A DNA stretch of 35,989 nucleotides from Elusimicrobia bacterium GWA2_69_24 (GCA_001799695.1 MGTY01000024.1:1-35989), one strand, 5' to 3'; shown: positions 22,352-31,225, counted from the stretch's first letter. Notes: a model not told the origin generated them from the letters alone. Numbers and translations: made by a program.

Positions 22352-23488
22352 CTACAACCCGGACGACTTCAGGTTCTCTTTCGAGAGCATCTTCTCGAGC
22401 TTGGAGTCCGCGAACACGCCGTCCTTGCGCACGAGCCGGCCGTCGAACCACATCTCCCCGCCGCCGTGCTCGGGCCGCTGCATCTGGACCAGGTCCCAAT
22501 GGATGGCGGAGTCGTTGCCGTTGGGCGCCGACTCGTAGCACTGGCCGGGCGTGAAGTGGAAGGAGCCGGCGATCTTCTCGTCGAAGAGCGTATCCATCAT
22601 GGGCTTGAGCACGAACGGGTTGCACCCGATGGCGAACTCGCCCACGTAGCGGGCGCCCTCGTCGGTGTTGAGGATCTTCTCCAGCTTGTCGGCGTGGGAG
22701 TCCGCGGTGGATTTCACGATCCTCCCGTCCTTGAAGGTGAAGGTGATCCCCGTGAACACCGTGCCCTCGTAGAGGGAGGGGGCGTTGTAGCGCAGCGTCC
22801 CGTTGACCGAGCCGCGCACCGGGGCGGTGTAGACCTCGCCGTCCGGGATGTTGCGCCGGCCGTCGCACTTCACGGCCGGCATCCCCTTGATGGAGAAGGT
22901 GAGGTCGGTCCCGGGCGACTTGATGCGGATCTTGTCCGTACGCTCCATCAGCGCCTTCAGCTTGTCCTGGGCCTTCGACATCTTGGCGTAGTCGGCGCAG
23001 CAGACGTCGAAGTAGTACTCCTCGAAGGCCTCCTGGGAGGTCTGGGCGAGCTGGGCCATGGAGTTGGTGGGATAGCGCAGGACCACCCAGCGCGTCTTCT
23101 TCACCCGCCGCACCAGATGCACCGGCTGGTAGAAGAGCTTGTTGTACTGCGCCATGCGCTCGCGCCCGACGTCGGACAGGTCGAAGGCGTTGTCCGAGCC
23201 GCGCACCCCGATGTAGGCGTCGGCCCGCTTCATGAGCCCCATATGCAGCTCCGCCTGCACCTTCATCTGCTCCGCCCCGGCGCCCAGCAGCCACTGGCGG
23301 GCGATGGAGTCGTCGTTGTAGAACCAGAAGGGGGTCGCGCCCCGCTCGGTGGCTAAACGGATGATGTGCTTGCCCAGCTCGAGCGTGTCCTTGCCCTTGA
23401 GCTCCAGGTAGAGCACGTCGCCCTTCTTGAGCTGGGTGGAGTACTCCACCAGCAGCCTGGCCAGGACCTCGTTGCGCTTGTCTTTCAT
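22352..23488 (-). CDS. M29 family aminopeptidase (AmpS/aminopeptidase T-like)
   Basis: A 378-residue cytosolic metallo-aminopeptidase that removes N-terminal residues from peptides. Family landmarks are RRNIPDGEVYTAP, GEFAIGCNP, EKIAGSFHFTPGQCY and SAIHWDLV, which carry the Glu, His, Tyr and Asp ligands of the dinuclear metal site. Length fits the family (about 370-410). ATG at 23488 has GGAGGGAGAA upstream and a TATAAT (23518-23513, minus) giving a leader of about 18 bases. It is divergent from the MATE gene and shares its AT-rich promoter spot. With the M3 and M1 enzymes it points to peptide catabolism. Confidence 0.93.
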   Translation of the reverse strand: MKDKRNEVLARLLVEYSTQLKKGDVLYLELKGKDTLELGKHIIRLATERGATPFWFYNDDSIARQWLLGAGAEQMKVQAELHMGLMKRADAYIGVRGSDNAFDLSDVGRERMAQYNKLFYQPVHLVRRVKKTRWVVLRYPTNSMAQLAQTSQEAFEEYYFDVCCADYAKMSKAQDKLKALMERTDKIRIKSPGTDLTFSIKGMPAVKCDGRRNIPDGEVYTAPVRGSVNGTLRYNAPSLYEGTVFTGITFTFKDGRIVKSTADSHADKLEKILNTDEGARYVGEFAIGCNPFVLKPMMDTLFDEKIAGSFHFTPGQCYESAPNGNDSAIHWDLVQMQRPEHGGGEMWFDGRLVRKDGVFADSKLEKMLSKENLKSSGL

Positions 23489-23512
23489 GTTCTCCCTCCG
23501 GTTCCCGCATAC

Positions 23513-23522
23513 ATTATAAAAT
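23513..23522. promoter_or_regulatory. Overlapping divergent -10 boxes
   Basis: ATTATAAAAT reads TATAAT on the minus strand (23518-23513) for the M29 gene and TATAAA or TAAAAT on the plus strand for the MATE gene, whose ATG is only 8-10 bp further. Two polymerases could not use the site at once, so the two genes may compete. The M29 message has a ribosome-binding site; the MATE message appears leaderless. Confidence 0.5.
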
Positions 23523-23530
23523 TACCTTCT

Positions 23531-24913
23531 ATGCGCCGCTACTGGGCCGCGGAGGAGTTCCGCTCCGTCCTCCGCCTGGCCGCGCCGATCGCCGTCCTGC
23601 AGACCGGGATGGTCTTCTACAACACCGCCGCCACACTCTTCGTGGGAAGGCTGGGACCGGGGGCGATCGCGACCGTGGGCCTGGCCGGCTCGACCTACAC
23701 CCTGCTCTTCATCCTGGGCCTGGGCCTGCTCCTGGGCATCGACCCCATCTCCTCGCGGGAGTTCGGAGCCGGGCGTCCGAAGGGCTGCGCCGAGGTCCTG
23801 GCCCACGCCATCCCCCTGGCCCTGGGGGTGGCCCTGCCCATCTTCGCGGCGCTCTCCCTCTCCGGCCCCCTGTTCGCGCTCGTCGGGATCGAGCCGGGCC
23901 TCGCGGCCTCGGCCGCGGCCTACCTCAAGGTCCTGCGCTGGTGCCTGTTCCCGACGCTCCTGTTCGCCGCCTGCCGCCAGTACCTGCAGACCATGAACAT
24001 CACGCGCCCCCAGCTGGCCGCGGTGCTGGCGGGCAACGTCCTCAACGCCGCGCTCGACTACGGCTGGGTCTTCGGCCGGCTCGGCCTGCCCGAGCTCGGG
24101 GTCGTGGGAGCCGCCTGGGCCATGGTGGCGGCGAACGTGCTCATGCTCGCCGTCGTGGCCGCGGTCTCCTGGGTGGTGGCCCGCGGATCGGGCTACCGCT
24201 TCCGCGGCTTCCGGGCCCCGGTGTTCGCCGAACTCGTCCGGATCGGCCTGCCGGCGGGGCTCCAGCTCCTGGCCGAGGTCGGGGCCTTCGCCTGCGTCAC
24301 GATGCTCTCGGGCCGCATCGGGGGCCTCGCCACGGCCGGCCATCAGATCGCGCTGAACCTGGCCAGCCTCTCCTTCATGGTGCCTCTGGGGGTGTCCTTC
24401 GCGGCGGCGGTGCGGGTGGGGCAGGGGATCGGCGCGCGCCGCTTCCGCTCGGCCGCGCGTTCAGGCTGGTCCGCGCTGGGCATCGGCGTCGCCTTCATGG
24501 GCCTCATGAGCGCGGTGTTCGTCCTCTTCCCTGCCGCCGTGGCGGGACTCTACACCCAGGACGCCGCGACCCTGGAACTGGGCCGCCGGCTCCTGCTCAT
24601 CGTGGCGTTCTTCCAGATATTCGACGGAACGCAGGTCGTGCTGACCGGCGCGCTGCGCGGGCTGGGCGAGACCCGCATCCCCATGGCGGCCAACGTCGTG
24701 GGCTACTGGATGATCGGACTGCCCGTGGGGGGCTGGCTGGCCTTCGGGAAAGGCTGGGGGGTCTTCGGGTTATGGATCGGCCTCTGCCTGGGACTCTGCC
24801 TGGTGGCCCTATCCCTGCTGGCGGCCTGGACGCACCGGGCCCGCAGGCTGGCCAAGGACCATCCCGAGGGCCCGGCGGCCCCGTTAAGCGAGATCAGCGA
24901 ACTGGTTCGTTGA
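23531..24913 (+). CDS. MATE family efflux transporter (NorM/DinF-like)
   Basis: A 460-residue polytopic protein with about twelve transmembrane helices in two halves. FRSVLRLAAPIAVLQTGMVFYNTAATLFVGRLG at the N-terminus and GHQIALNLASLSFMVPLGVSFAAAVRVGQ in the second half are typical of MATE drug/sodium or proton antiporters. Substrate is unknown. I chose ATG at 23531 because the open frame upstream overlaps the M29 gene and lacks membrane character; the start follows the AT-rich -10 directly. Its last 30 bases overlap the end of the Gly-rich gene on the opposite strand. Confidence 0.93.
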   Translation: MRRYWAAEEFRSVLRLAAPIAVLQTGMVFYNTAATLFVGRLGPGAIATVGLAGSTYTLLFILGLGLLLGIDPISSREFGAGRPKGCAEVLAHAIPLALGVALPIFAALSLSGPLFALVGIEPGLAASAAAYLKVLRWCLFPTLLFAACRQYLQTMNITRPQLAAVLAGNVLNAALDYGWVFGRLGLPELGVVGAAWAMVAANVLMLAVVAAVSWVVARGSGYRFRGFRAPVFAELVRIGLPAGLQLLAEVGAFACVTMLSGRIGGLATAGHQIALNLASLSFMVPLGVSFAAAVRVGQGIGARRFRSAARSGWSALGIGVAFMGLMSAVFVLFPAAVAGLYTQDAATLELGRRLLLIVAFFQIFDGTQVVLTGALRGLGETRIPMAANVVGYWMIGLPVGGWLAFGKGWGVFGLWIGLCLGLCLVALSLLAAWTHRARRLAKDHPEGPAAPLSEISELVR

Positions 24914-26518
24914 CCGGCTCGAGGTCGCGGTGACCTCCTCCTGATCCACGTTGTCCGTGTCCTCGACCTTGTCCTGAGAGATGCCGAGGTAGATGAGCGC
25001 GCAGGCCATAAGGGTCGCCATGATGACTATCCCCGCCGTGCCGCCCATCAGCCCCGCGATCCCCCCCACCATCAGCGCGGCGCCGAGCGCCGCCCATTCG
25101 ACCATGTAGCCCTGATCCTGCATCTGGGTCGCCATCACGAGCACGGCCAGGCCCATGAGTATCCCAAAAACGACCAGGATCTTGCCGATGGCGCTGATGA
25201 TGGGACCCCAGAAGCCTCCGATCTTGTCGCCGATCATCACCAGGATCGTACCCACCAGGATCATGATGGCCGCGGCCATGGCCAACCCGTAGCACATATC
25301 GATCAGGGATTGGTCCGGGCTGACGTTGTCGCCGCCGACGTCGTCGGGCTCGCAGGTCCCGTTGCTCTCGGTCGTCCCCGATGGGCAGGTGTAGTCGCCG
25401 TCCCCGGTCGTCGTGCCGCCGGTGGTCGTGCCCCCGCCCGAGGGGTCCGTGCCCCCGCCCACGTCGCCCAGTCCGCCGCCGATGGCGCCCCCGTCCCCGC
25501 CCGTGGTGGACTGGCCGCTGAAGGCGTCCGCCGCGTAGCCGGAGCCGGATTCCGTCCCGCCCACCTGGGCTCCCTTATAGGACATGTCGCGGGCGAACTT
25601 GAGCTGCCCCAGAGCCTTGTCCGTCAGATGCGACCGGGTGTTGATGCCGCTGAGGCGGTTGGCCGCCATGCCCCGGCGCATGGAGCCCAGGTTCCCGCGC
25701 GCCTGCTTGCCCCGCGAGGAGTCCAGGCCGCGTCCCGCGCCCGCGGGGTTGAGCGCGGTGTCGAGCTGTTTGGGGTGGAAGCCCGTGTCCCCGCCCTGGA
25801 AGACGTTCCGGCCGCCGAAGGCGTTGGAGCGGCCGAGCTCGGAGGACAGCTTGCTCCCGGACATCTCGCCCAGGCTGCCCTTCTCCCGGACCATCCCGGC
25901 GACCCCGTCGGTGACTCCCTTCACCATCTCGGAGGCATCCGGCGCCCCCTTCCCGTCGCCGCCCCACTCGTCTTCCTTCTTCCCCTCTTCCTTCTTCCCC
26001 GAGATCATGCCGCCCAGCAGGCCTTTCGCGGCGTTGGCCAGCATGGCGAAGGAACTGCCGCCCGTGACCCCCTGGCTCTGGGGCGGGACGATGGTGGACG
26101 CCAGCGCGTCGAAGCGGATCGCGGTGCGCTGGCCGGCCGCGGTGTTGCGGGCCACGCCGCGGATGACCCCATAGGCCAAAGCCCCGGCTGCGGCGACCGC
26201 GAGGGTCATGCCCAGGACCCCGGCCTTGCCCGCGAAAAGCGCCGCGAACGGGGCCGAGAGCTTTCCGGAAGCCAAGGCCGCGAACTTGCTGCGCAACAGG
26301 TTCGCGACCCCGCCGCGGACCGCGCCCACGGGGGACGCTCCGCGCAGGAGGGCGGAGCCGCCGGAGCCGAGGGGGGAGCCGCCGGCCAGGCCGGCCTCGC
26401 TCGAAGCCTGGGCGCCGCCGCCCACCGCTCCGGCGCCCTTCTTCTCCTTCGCCTTCAGCTCGGCCTTCTTCTTGAGATCCGGGATCTCTATCGACGGCGG
26501 ATCAGTCTCTTCATCCAT
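24884..26518 (-). CDS. Large Gly-rich membrane protein of unknown function
   Basis: About 544 residues and no recognised family. An acidic N-terminus (MDEETDPPSIEIPDLKKK) is followed by a Gly/Ala/Ser-rich stretch, a hydrophobic helix near 100-120, a long low-complexity region (about 120-400) with Gly-rich runs and TTGGTTTG-like repeats, one Cys pair (YTCPSGTTESNGTC), and a C-terminal block of about four transmembrane helices (415-515). The end is polar and acidic. The membrane block is vaguely like channel or conjugation pore subunits, but I do not assign it. I chose ATG at 26518 because GAGGGGGC lies five bases upstream; TTG at 26536 is less likely. It overlaps the MATE gene tail to tail by 30 bases and is divergent from the M1 gene. 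Confidence 0.75.
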   Translation of the reverse strand: MDEETDPPSIEIPDLKKKAELKAKEKKGAGAVGGGAQASSEAGLAGGSPLGSGGSALLRGASPVGAVRGGVANLLRSKFAALASGKLSAPFAALFAGKAGVLGMTLAVAAAGALAYGVIRGVARNTAAGQRTAIRFDALASTIVPPQSQGVTGGSSFAMLANAAKGLLGGMISGKKEEGKKEDEWGGDGKGAPDASEMVKGVTDGVAGMVREKGSLGEMSGSKLSSELGRSNAFGGRNVFQGGDTGFHPKQLDTALNPAGAGRGLDSSRGKQARGNLGSMRRGMAANRLSGINTRSHLTDKALGQLKFARDMSYKGAQVGGTESGSGYAADAFSGQSTTGGDGGAIGGGLGDVGGGTDPSGGGTTTGGTTTGDGDYTCPSGTTESNGTCEPDDVGGDNVSPDQSLIDMCYGLAMAAAIMILVGTILVMIGDKIGGFWGPIISAIGKILVVFGILMGLAVLVMATQMQDQGYMVEWAALGAALMVGGIAGLMGGTAGIVIMATLMACALIYLGISQDKVEDTDNVDQEEVTATSSRSTNQFADLA

Positions 26519-26578
26519 AGAAAGCCCCCTCGACAAGGATAGACACGAAACCCCGGCCCGTCAAGGGTAAACCGCGTG

Positions 26579-26612
26579 TGCTATGATTGCTCCCATCGGC
26601 CCCCCAGGGGCC
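26579..26612 (+). promoter_or_regulatory. Extended -10 and leader hairpin of the M1 aminopeptidase gene
   Basis: TGCTATGAT (26579-26587) is an extended -10 box. A GGCCCC/GGGGCC hairpin with loop CCA (26598-26612) follows in the predicted leader, before a GAGGTGAG ribosome-binding site. Confidence 0.45.
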
Positions 26613-26627
26613 GTGCCGAGGTGAGCC

Positions 26628-28430
26628 ATGACCCGCAGCGACCCCCACTCCTATTTCGACGAGACCCAGCCCCGCACCCGCGACTGGCGCCTGCGCCTCC
26701 GCGTGGATTTCGACCGGAAGGTCCTGCATGGGGAAATCACGCTCGGATTCGCCGCGCCGGCGCAGGGGGTGCTGGACCTGGACACCAAGGGCCTGACGAT
26801 CCTGAGCGCCGCCGTCGCCGGGAGCGCGGTCCCGATCCCTCATGAACTGGGAGCCGAGGAGCCCATCCTGGGCCGCCGCCTGCGCCTGAACCTCCCCCCC
26901 GCCGCGCCCGGAGTGACGATCGCTTACGAGACCAGCCCGGAGGCTGTGGGCCTGCAATGGCTCTCCCCCGAACAGACCGAAGGCAAGCGCCTCCCCTTCC
27001 TTTTCAGCCAATGCCAGGCCATCCACGCGCGGACCCTCCTGCCCTGCCAGGACTGCGCCGTGGCCCGGGTCTCCTATGAAGCGGAAGTGCAGGTCCCCGA
27101 GGGCTTCACCGCGGTCATGGGAGCGGGACCGGCCGGCGACGCCCCGGCCGAAGCCGGCTGGCGCGTCTTCCGCTTCCGCATGCCCCAGCCGATCCCGAGC
27201 TACCTCTTCGCCCTCGCCGTGGGCGAGCTCGCCGGCAAGGACCTCTCCCCGCGCGCCCGGGTCTGGGCCGAGCCCGCCAGCATCGATAAGGCCGCCTGGG
27301 AGTTCGCCGAGACCGATTCGTTCATCCAGAAGGCGGAAGCCCTCTTCGGCCCTTACGACTGGGACCGCTTCGACATGCTGGTCCTGCCGCCCTCGTTCCC
27401 GTTCGGCGGGATGGAGAACCCCCGCATGACCTTCCTCACCCCCACCCTCCTGGCGGGGGACCGCAGCCTCGTGGACGTGGTCGCCCACGAGCTGGCCCAC
27501 AGCTGGACGGGGAACCTGGTCACCAACGCCACGGCCGAGCACTTCTGGCTCAACGAAGGCTTCACGGTCTGGGCCGAACGGCGCATCCTGAAAGCGATCC
27601 GGGGCGACGAGGCGGCCGCCCTGGCCTGGACGCTCGGTCAGAAGGACCTCGACGACTCCCTGGAGCGCTTCCGGGCCCAGCCGGAGCTGACCCTCCTGCG
27701 CACGCGGCTCGCGGGGGTGGACCCCGATGACGCCTTCAGCAGCATCCCCTACGAGAAGGGCGCCCGCTTCGTGGTCGCCATGGAGCGCTCCGTGGGCGAG
27801 GCCGCGTTCGACCGCTTCATCCGGGACTACATGGCGCGCTTCCGCTTCCAGAGCATCACCACCGAGACCTTCTGCGCCTTCGTGGAGGAGAAGTTCCCCG
27901 GCCTCCTGGCCCGGGTCCGCGCGGAGGACTGGCTCCACCAGCCCGGCATGCCCGCCGACGCCCCCCGCTTCGCGTCCCCCAGGCTCCAGGAGATCGCCGG
28001 CCTCGCCGCCGCCTGGAAGAACGGTCCCGCCTCCTCCGCCGCGCAGATCCTGAAACTGCGCCCGGCGGAACTCCTCCTGTTCCTGCAGCAGCTGCCGCGG
28101 GAGCTGAGCGCCCCGGACTGCGCCCGCCTCGACCGGGAGCTCTCCCTCACCGGGCGCGGCAACTACGAGATACTCGTCCAGTGGCTCTGCATGGCCGCCT
28201 CCGCCGGTCACGAACCGGTCTTCCCGCGCGTCCGCGAGGTCCTGTCCTCCGTCGGCCGCATGAAGTACGTCCGCCCTCTCTATCAGGCTCTGGGCAAGAC
28301 GCCGGCCGGCCGGAAACTGGCGCGGGAAGTCTTCGCCGCGGCCTCGCCGACCTATCACGGCCTCACCCGGCGCGTGGCCGAGTCCGTCCTGGCCGAGCAG
28401 CGCGAAGAGGCGGTCCCCGGAGCACGTTGA
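26628..28430 (+). CDS. M1 family aminopeptidase, leukotriene A4 hydrolase-like
   Basis: A 600-residue cytosolic zinc aminopeptidase. The N-terminal beta saddle is followed by FGGMENPRMTF (the GxMEN exopeptidase motif), HELAH at 287-291, and the third zinc ligand E310 in WLNEGFTVWAERRI exactly 18 residues later. PYEKG and the helical C-terminal domain (about 450-600) place it near leukotriene A4 hydrolase and its bacterial aminopeptidase relatives rather than PepN. It removes N-terminal residues from peptides; epoxide hydrolase activity cannot be judged. No signal peptide. ATG at 26628 follows GAGGTGAGCC. The next gene starts two bases after its stop. Confidence 0.94.
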   Translation: MTRSDPHSYFDETQPRTRDWRLRLRVDFDRKVLHGEITLGFAAPAQGVLDLDTKGLTILSAAVAGSAVPIPHELGAEEPILGRRLRLNLPPAAPGVTIAYETSPEAVGLQWLSPEQTEGKRLPFLFSQCQAIHARTLLPCQDCAVARVSYEAEVQVPEGFTAVMGAGPAGDAPAEAGWRVFRFRMPQPIPSYLFALAVGELAGKDLSPRARVWAEPASIDKAAWEFAETDSFIQKAEALFGPYDWDRFDMLVLPPSFPFGGMENPRMTFLTPTLLAGDRSLVDVVAHELAHSWTGNLVTNATAEHFWLNEGFTVWAERRILKAIRGDEAAALAWTLGQKDLDDSLERFRAQPELTLLRTRLAGVDPDDAFSSIPYEKGARFVVAMERSVGEAAFDRFIRDYMARFRFQSITTETFCAFVEEKFPGLLARVRAEDWLHQPGMPADAPRFASPRLQEIAGLAAAWKNGPASSAAQILKLRPAELLLFLQQLPRELSAPDCARLDRELSLTGRGNYEILVQWLCMAASAGHEPVFPRVREVLSSVGRMKYVRPLYQALGKTPAGRKLAREVFAAASPTYHGLTRRVAESVLAEQREEAVPGAR

Positions 28431-28432
28431 GG

Positions 28433-30817
28433 ATGGGATTCCGGCCGGCGCTGCGCAACCTGCTCGTCGGCGGCGCCCTGCTCATCCTCCTCCTGTCGGC
28501 CGCGCTCCGCTGGCTGGACGGGCCCCAGCCCACGGCCTGGCCCGAGCGCATCGCGCGAGGCGAGGCGCTCCTCCACGGCCTGCCCGCCCCCGACTCCTCG
28601 ATCTCCTGGGCCATGCCGCTCTCCTCCGCGGCGGAGGCGGTCTATCACGAGCATCTCTCCCCCCGGGCCCGGACCGCGGCCCCGCTCAAGGTCATGGGTG
28701 CATCCCTGCTCCTCATGTTCACCCTGGGCGCGCTCCTCCACTCCCCCCTTTGCGGCTTGGCGGCCGTCTGGCTAGGCCTGCGGCTCAACCTGCTGGTCTT
28801 CGACGACGCGCAGGAGCACATCCTGTTCGTGTGCCTCGTGCTCCTCGTCGCGAACCTCCTCGCCCTGCGCGCCCGCCGCCCCGGACCGCGCTGGAGCGCC
28901 GCGCTCGGCGCGGCCGTGGGCGTGAGCCTGCTCGTCCGCTCCCCGCTTTTCCTCTTTCCGCTCCTCCTCATCGCGCATGAATGGCGTCGCGGCTCGCCCA
29001 AGCCCGCGGAGCGGAGCTGGCTCCCCTTGTGGTCCGTCCCGCTGCTCTTCCTGCTCCCCTGGTGGTTCATGAATTGGCGGGTCCACGGTCTTTGGGTCCC
29101 TTTCGAGCAGGGCCGCGCGGTGCCGAGCCTGCTCACCGCGGCCATGGGCTTCGTCTCCGGCCCCTCGGCCTCGGACCTCACATCCGTCGTGGGCCTCTCG
29201 CCCGGCGAGAGCCCGGTCCGCTGGGCCCTGTTCGAGATCGCGTCGCATCCGCTGCGTTACGGGGCCGGCGTTCTGACGCGAGGGGTCTACGCGATCGCGT
29301 TCCACCCCATCCTGACGCTTTGCGCTCTCGGCGCCGCTTTCTGGCGCCGGAACTCGAGGCTGCACCGTCAGGTCGCCCTCCTGACGGGCTACCTCCTCGG
29401 CATCCATTGCCTTTTCGGCGTGGTCGAACGCTATTTCGCACCGATCTGGCCCCTGACCGCCGTCCTGGCCGCGGGGCTGCTCTTCCCGCGGAGGCTTCCC
29501 GGGGATGAACCCGGACTGGCGCTGCGGACGGCGCCGCTGATCCTGCTTCTTCTGCTGGGCGGCGCGGCCCTCGGCGCTCTGGGCCTGGCGGCCGCGTACC
29601 CGTTCCGGCTCTCCGCGCCCCCGCGTCCTTTCCCCGCCGGGACCCGAGACCCCTGGCTCTGGCGGACGCAAGGCCGGACGCTCTTGAGCCGTGGAGAGGT
29701 CGGGAAAGGCGTCCAGGCCTACGCCCAGGCCCTGTCCCTGGACCCCAGGCCCGACCGCTTCCTCGATCACGCCGAGGCGCTCATCGTACGGGGAGGCCGC
29801 GCCGCGGACCTCGCCCTGCGCAGCCGCGTATCCGACCCGGCCTCGGTCTCGCGCTCCGGCATCCTCCGGACCCTGTCTCGACTCCGGCGGGGAGAACTGC
29901 GGGCCGCCGGGATGGAGTACGCGGCCGCGCTGGCGATCCAGGACCCCTGCCGCCTCCCCCGGCTCCGGACCCCGGAAGAAAGAGCCTTCCAGGAAAAGGT
30001 CTGCACCGCGGACGACCGTCTTGAGGACGGCTTCCTTGCGATCCTGGAGTCCTGGCCCCTGCCCCAGAAGGCCGAGATGCTCAATGGATTGTCGCAGCTC
30101 GAGGGCGCGCCCCCGGGCTTCGCCCTGCGGGAAGCGGTCGCCGCGGAGAACCTGGGCCTGTGCCTGGCGGCCCGCAAAGCGCTCGCCCGGACGCTGAAGG
30201 CGGGTCGGCCCCGCGCCGGCGGACCGACCTTCGACGACGCCGTGGCCGGCCTCAAGACCCCCGCTTGCGCATCCCCTCTGCTCGCCGAGTTCCTGAAACT
30301 GCCCCCCGGCGCCTTAGCCCCGTCCTCTTGGATGCGGCTCTCCTCGCTCGCGGCGTCAGGAGACAAGAAGGCCCGGGCCGCGGCCCTGCAGGGACTGGCC
30401 CGGGCGGAGCAGACCATCCACACGGATGAGGAACGTGTTCAAGCCGCCCTGCTGCATCAGGATCTCGGTGACCCGGCGGCGGCCGCCGCCGCGCTGGCTT
30501 CCCTGGTCCAGGCCAACCCGGGGTCGGCCCGCTTCCTGAGCCACCTCGGCGTCTCCCTGGCGCTCGGGGGACGCAAGGACGAAGCCGTCCGTACCCTGCG
30601 GGAAGCCCTGCGCCTGGACCCCAGGCTCGTGGACGCGTCCCTGACCCTGAGCGGACTGTTGTCGGGGATGGGGAAGTCCGGCGAAGCTCTCGCCGTCTAC
30701 GAAGCGGCCCTGGCCTCGGCCGGCGGCACGGACACGCCGGCCGTCCGTCTCCTTCGGGAAGAAAAAGCCCGCCTCACTTCTTCCCCGCGCCGGCCTTCCC
30801 ACCCTTCCGCCCCGTAG
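28433..30817 (+). CDS. Polytopic membrane protein (GT-C-like) fused to a TPR domain
   Basis: About 794 residues. The N-terminal half (1-385) has some ten hydrophobic helices with the overall look of GT39/oligosaccharyl-type membrane proteins, but the first loop lacks a clean acidic motif (DSSISWAMPLSS), so sugar transfer is uncertain. The C-terminal half is soluble and contains TPR-like units at about 400-435 (LLSRGEVGKGVQAYAQALSL) and 690-790 (LGVSLALGGRKDEAVRTLRE; LSGMGKSGEALAVYEAAL). This part probably lies outside the cytoplasm and may recruit partners. ATG at 28433 is two bases after the M1 gene stop, so both are one transcript. The upstream open frame from 28181 is a shadow of the M1 gene. 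Confidence 0.8.
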   Translation: MGFRPALRNLLVGGALLILLLSAALRWLDGPQPTAWPERIARGEALLHGLPAPDSSISWAMPLSSAAEAVYHEHLSPRARTAAPLKVMGASLLLMFTLGALLHSPLCGLAAVWLGLRLNLLVFDDAQEHILFVCLVLLVANLLALRARRPGPRWSAALGAAVGVSLLVRSPLFLFPLLLIAHEWRRGSPKPAERSWLPLWSVPLLFLLPWWFMNWRVHGLWVPFEQGRAVPSLLTAAMGFVSGPSASDLTSVVGLSPGESPVRWALFEIASHPLRYGAGVLTRGVYAIAFHPILTLCALGAAFWRRNSRLHRQVALLTGYLLGIHCLFGVVERYFAPIWPLTAVLAAGLLFPRRLPGDEPGLALRTAPLILLLLLGGAALGALGLAAAYPFRLSAPPRPFPAGTRDPWLWRTQGRTLLSRGEVGKGVQAYAQALSLDPRPDRFLDHAEALIVRGGRAADLALRSRVSDPASVSRSGILRTLSRLRRGELRAAGMEYAAALAIQDPCRLPRLRTPEERAFQEKVCTADDRLEDGFLAILESWPLPQKAEMLNGLSQLEGAPPGFALREAVAAENLGLCLAARKALARTLKAGRPRAGGPTFDDAVAGLKTPACASPLLAEFLKLPPGALAPSSWMRLSSLAASGDKKARAAALQGLARAEQTIHTDEERVQAALLHQDLGDPAAAAAALASLVQANPGSARFLSHLGVSLALGGRKDEAVRTLREALRLDPRLVDASLTLSGLLSGMGKSGEALAVYEAALASAGGTDTPAVRLLREEKARLTSSPRRPSHPSAP

Positions 30818-30930
30818 ACTTGCCTTTCAATCCCTGGAGGCCTGCTCCAGCGGGTCTCGGCGTTCTTCTGCAGCCAATCCTTGCCGCGGACGCGCTTCTC
30901 ATCGGAGTGCAGGCTCTTCCAATCCTGGCC
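30774..30930 (-). pseudogene. Possible degraded 3' end of a gene, frameshifted
   Basis: Read leftward from 30930, one frame gives protein-like sequence with normal local codon use (DWKSLHSDEKRVRGKDW, then LQKNAETRW). The reading then fits better in the next frame, which ends in a Lys/Gly-rich tail (LKGKSTGRKGGKAGAGKK) and a TGA at 30776-30774. Neither frame has a start or a ribosome-binding site, and the protein-like part stops near the palindromic repeat at 30938. This suggests a gene tail cut by a repeat and frameshifted. It overlaps the end of the TPR gene by 44 bases. It could also be chance. Confidence 0.3.
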
Positions 30931-30937
30931 CCCCCGG

Positions 30938-30955
30938 ACTGTGCCCGGGCACAGT
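30938..30955. repeat. Dispersed palindromic repeat, copy 2 (core only)
   Basis: ACTGTGCCCGGGCACAGT, the same 18-bp perfect palindrome as at 1439-1456, here without the GATCCTCGGCTAAGC arm. It lies in the 408-bp convergent gap 30818-31225, which otherwise holds the possible gene remnant and hairpin array C. I see no intact gene in that gap. Confidence 0.75.
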
Positions 30956-30978
30956 CGCCCAGAAGGTTCGAGCTAGCC

Positions 30979-31151
30979 GTCATGCCGGCGAAAGCCGGTA
31001 TCCAAACGACAACCCACTGGACCCCGGCTTTCGCCGGGGTGACGTGTGGCGCCTGGACCCCGGCTGGCGCCGGGGTGACGTGTGGCGCCTGGACCCCGGC
31101 TGGCGCCGGGGTGACGTGTGGCGCCTGGACCCCGGCTGGCGCCGGGGTGAC
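30979..31151. repeat. Hairpin array C: one inverted copy plus four direct 36-bp units
   Basis: Direct units begin at 31017, 31053, 31089 and 31125 with stem ACCCCGGC/GCCGGGGT and the flanks CTGG and GACG. The loop is TTTC in the first unit and TGGC in the other three. An inverted copy with one stem mismatch (30979-31006) precedes them, the same layout as array B. Translations across it (repeated RHPGASRGP) are artefacts. It lies between two convergent genes. Confidence 0.9.
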
Positions 31152-31225
31152 GACTCACGGACGGGCATTATGACACAGCCTCTCGCGCCGGACGACGAAA
31201 GCAAAGGGACTTATGACGCACTGCA

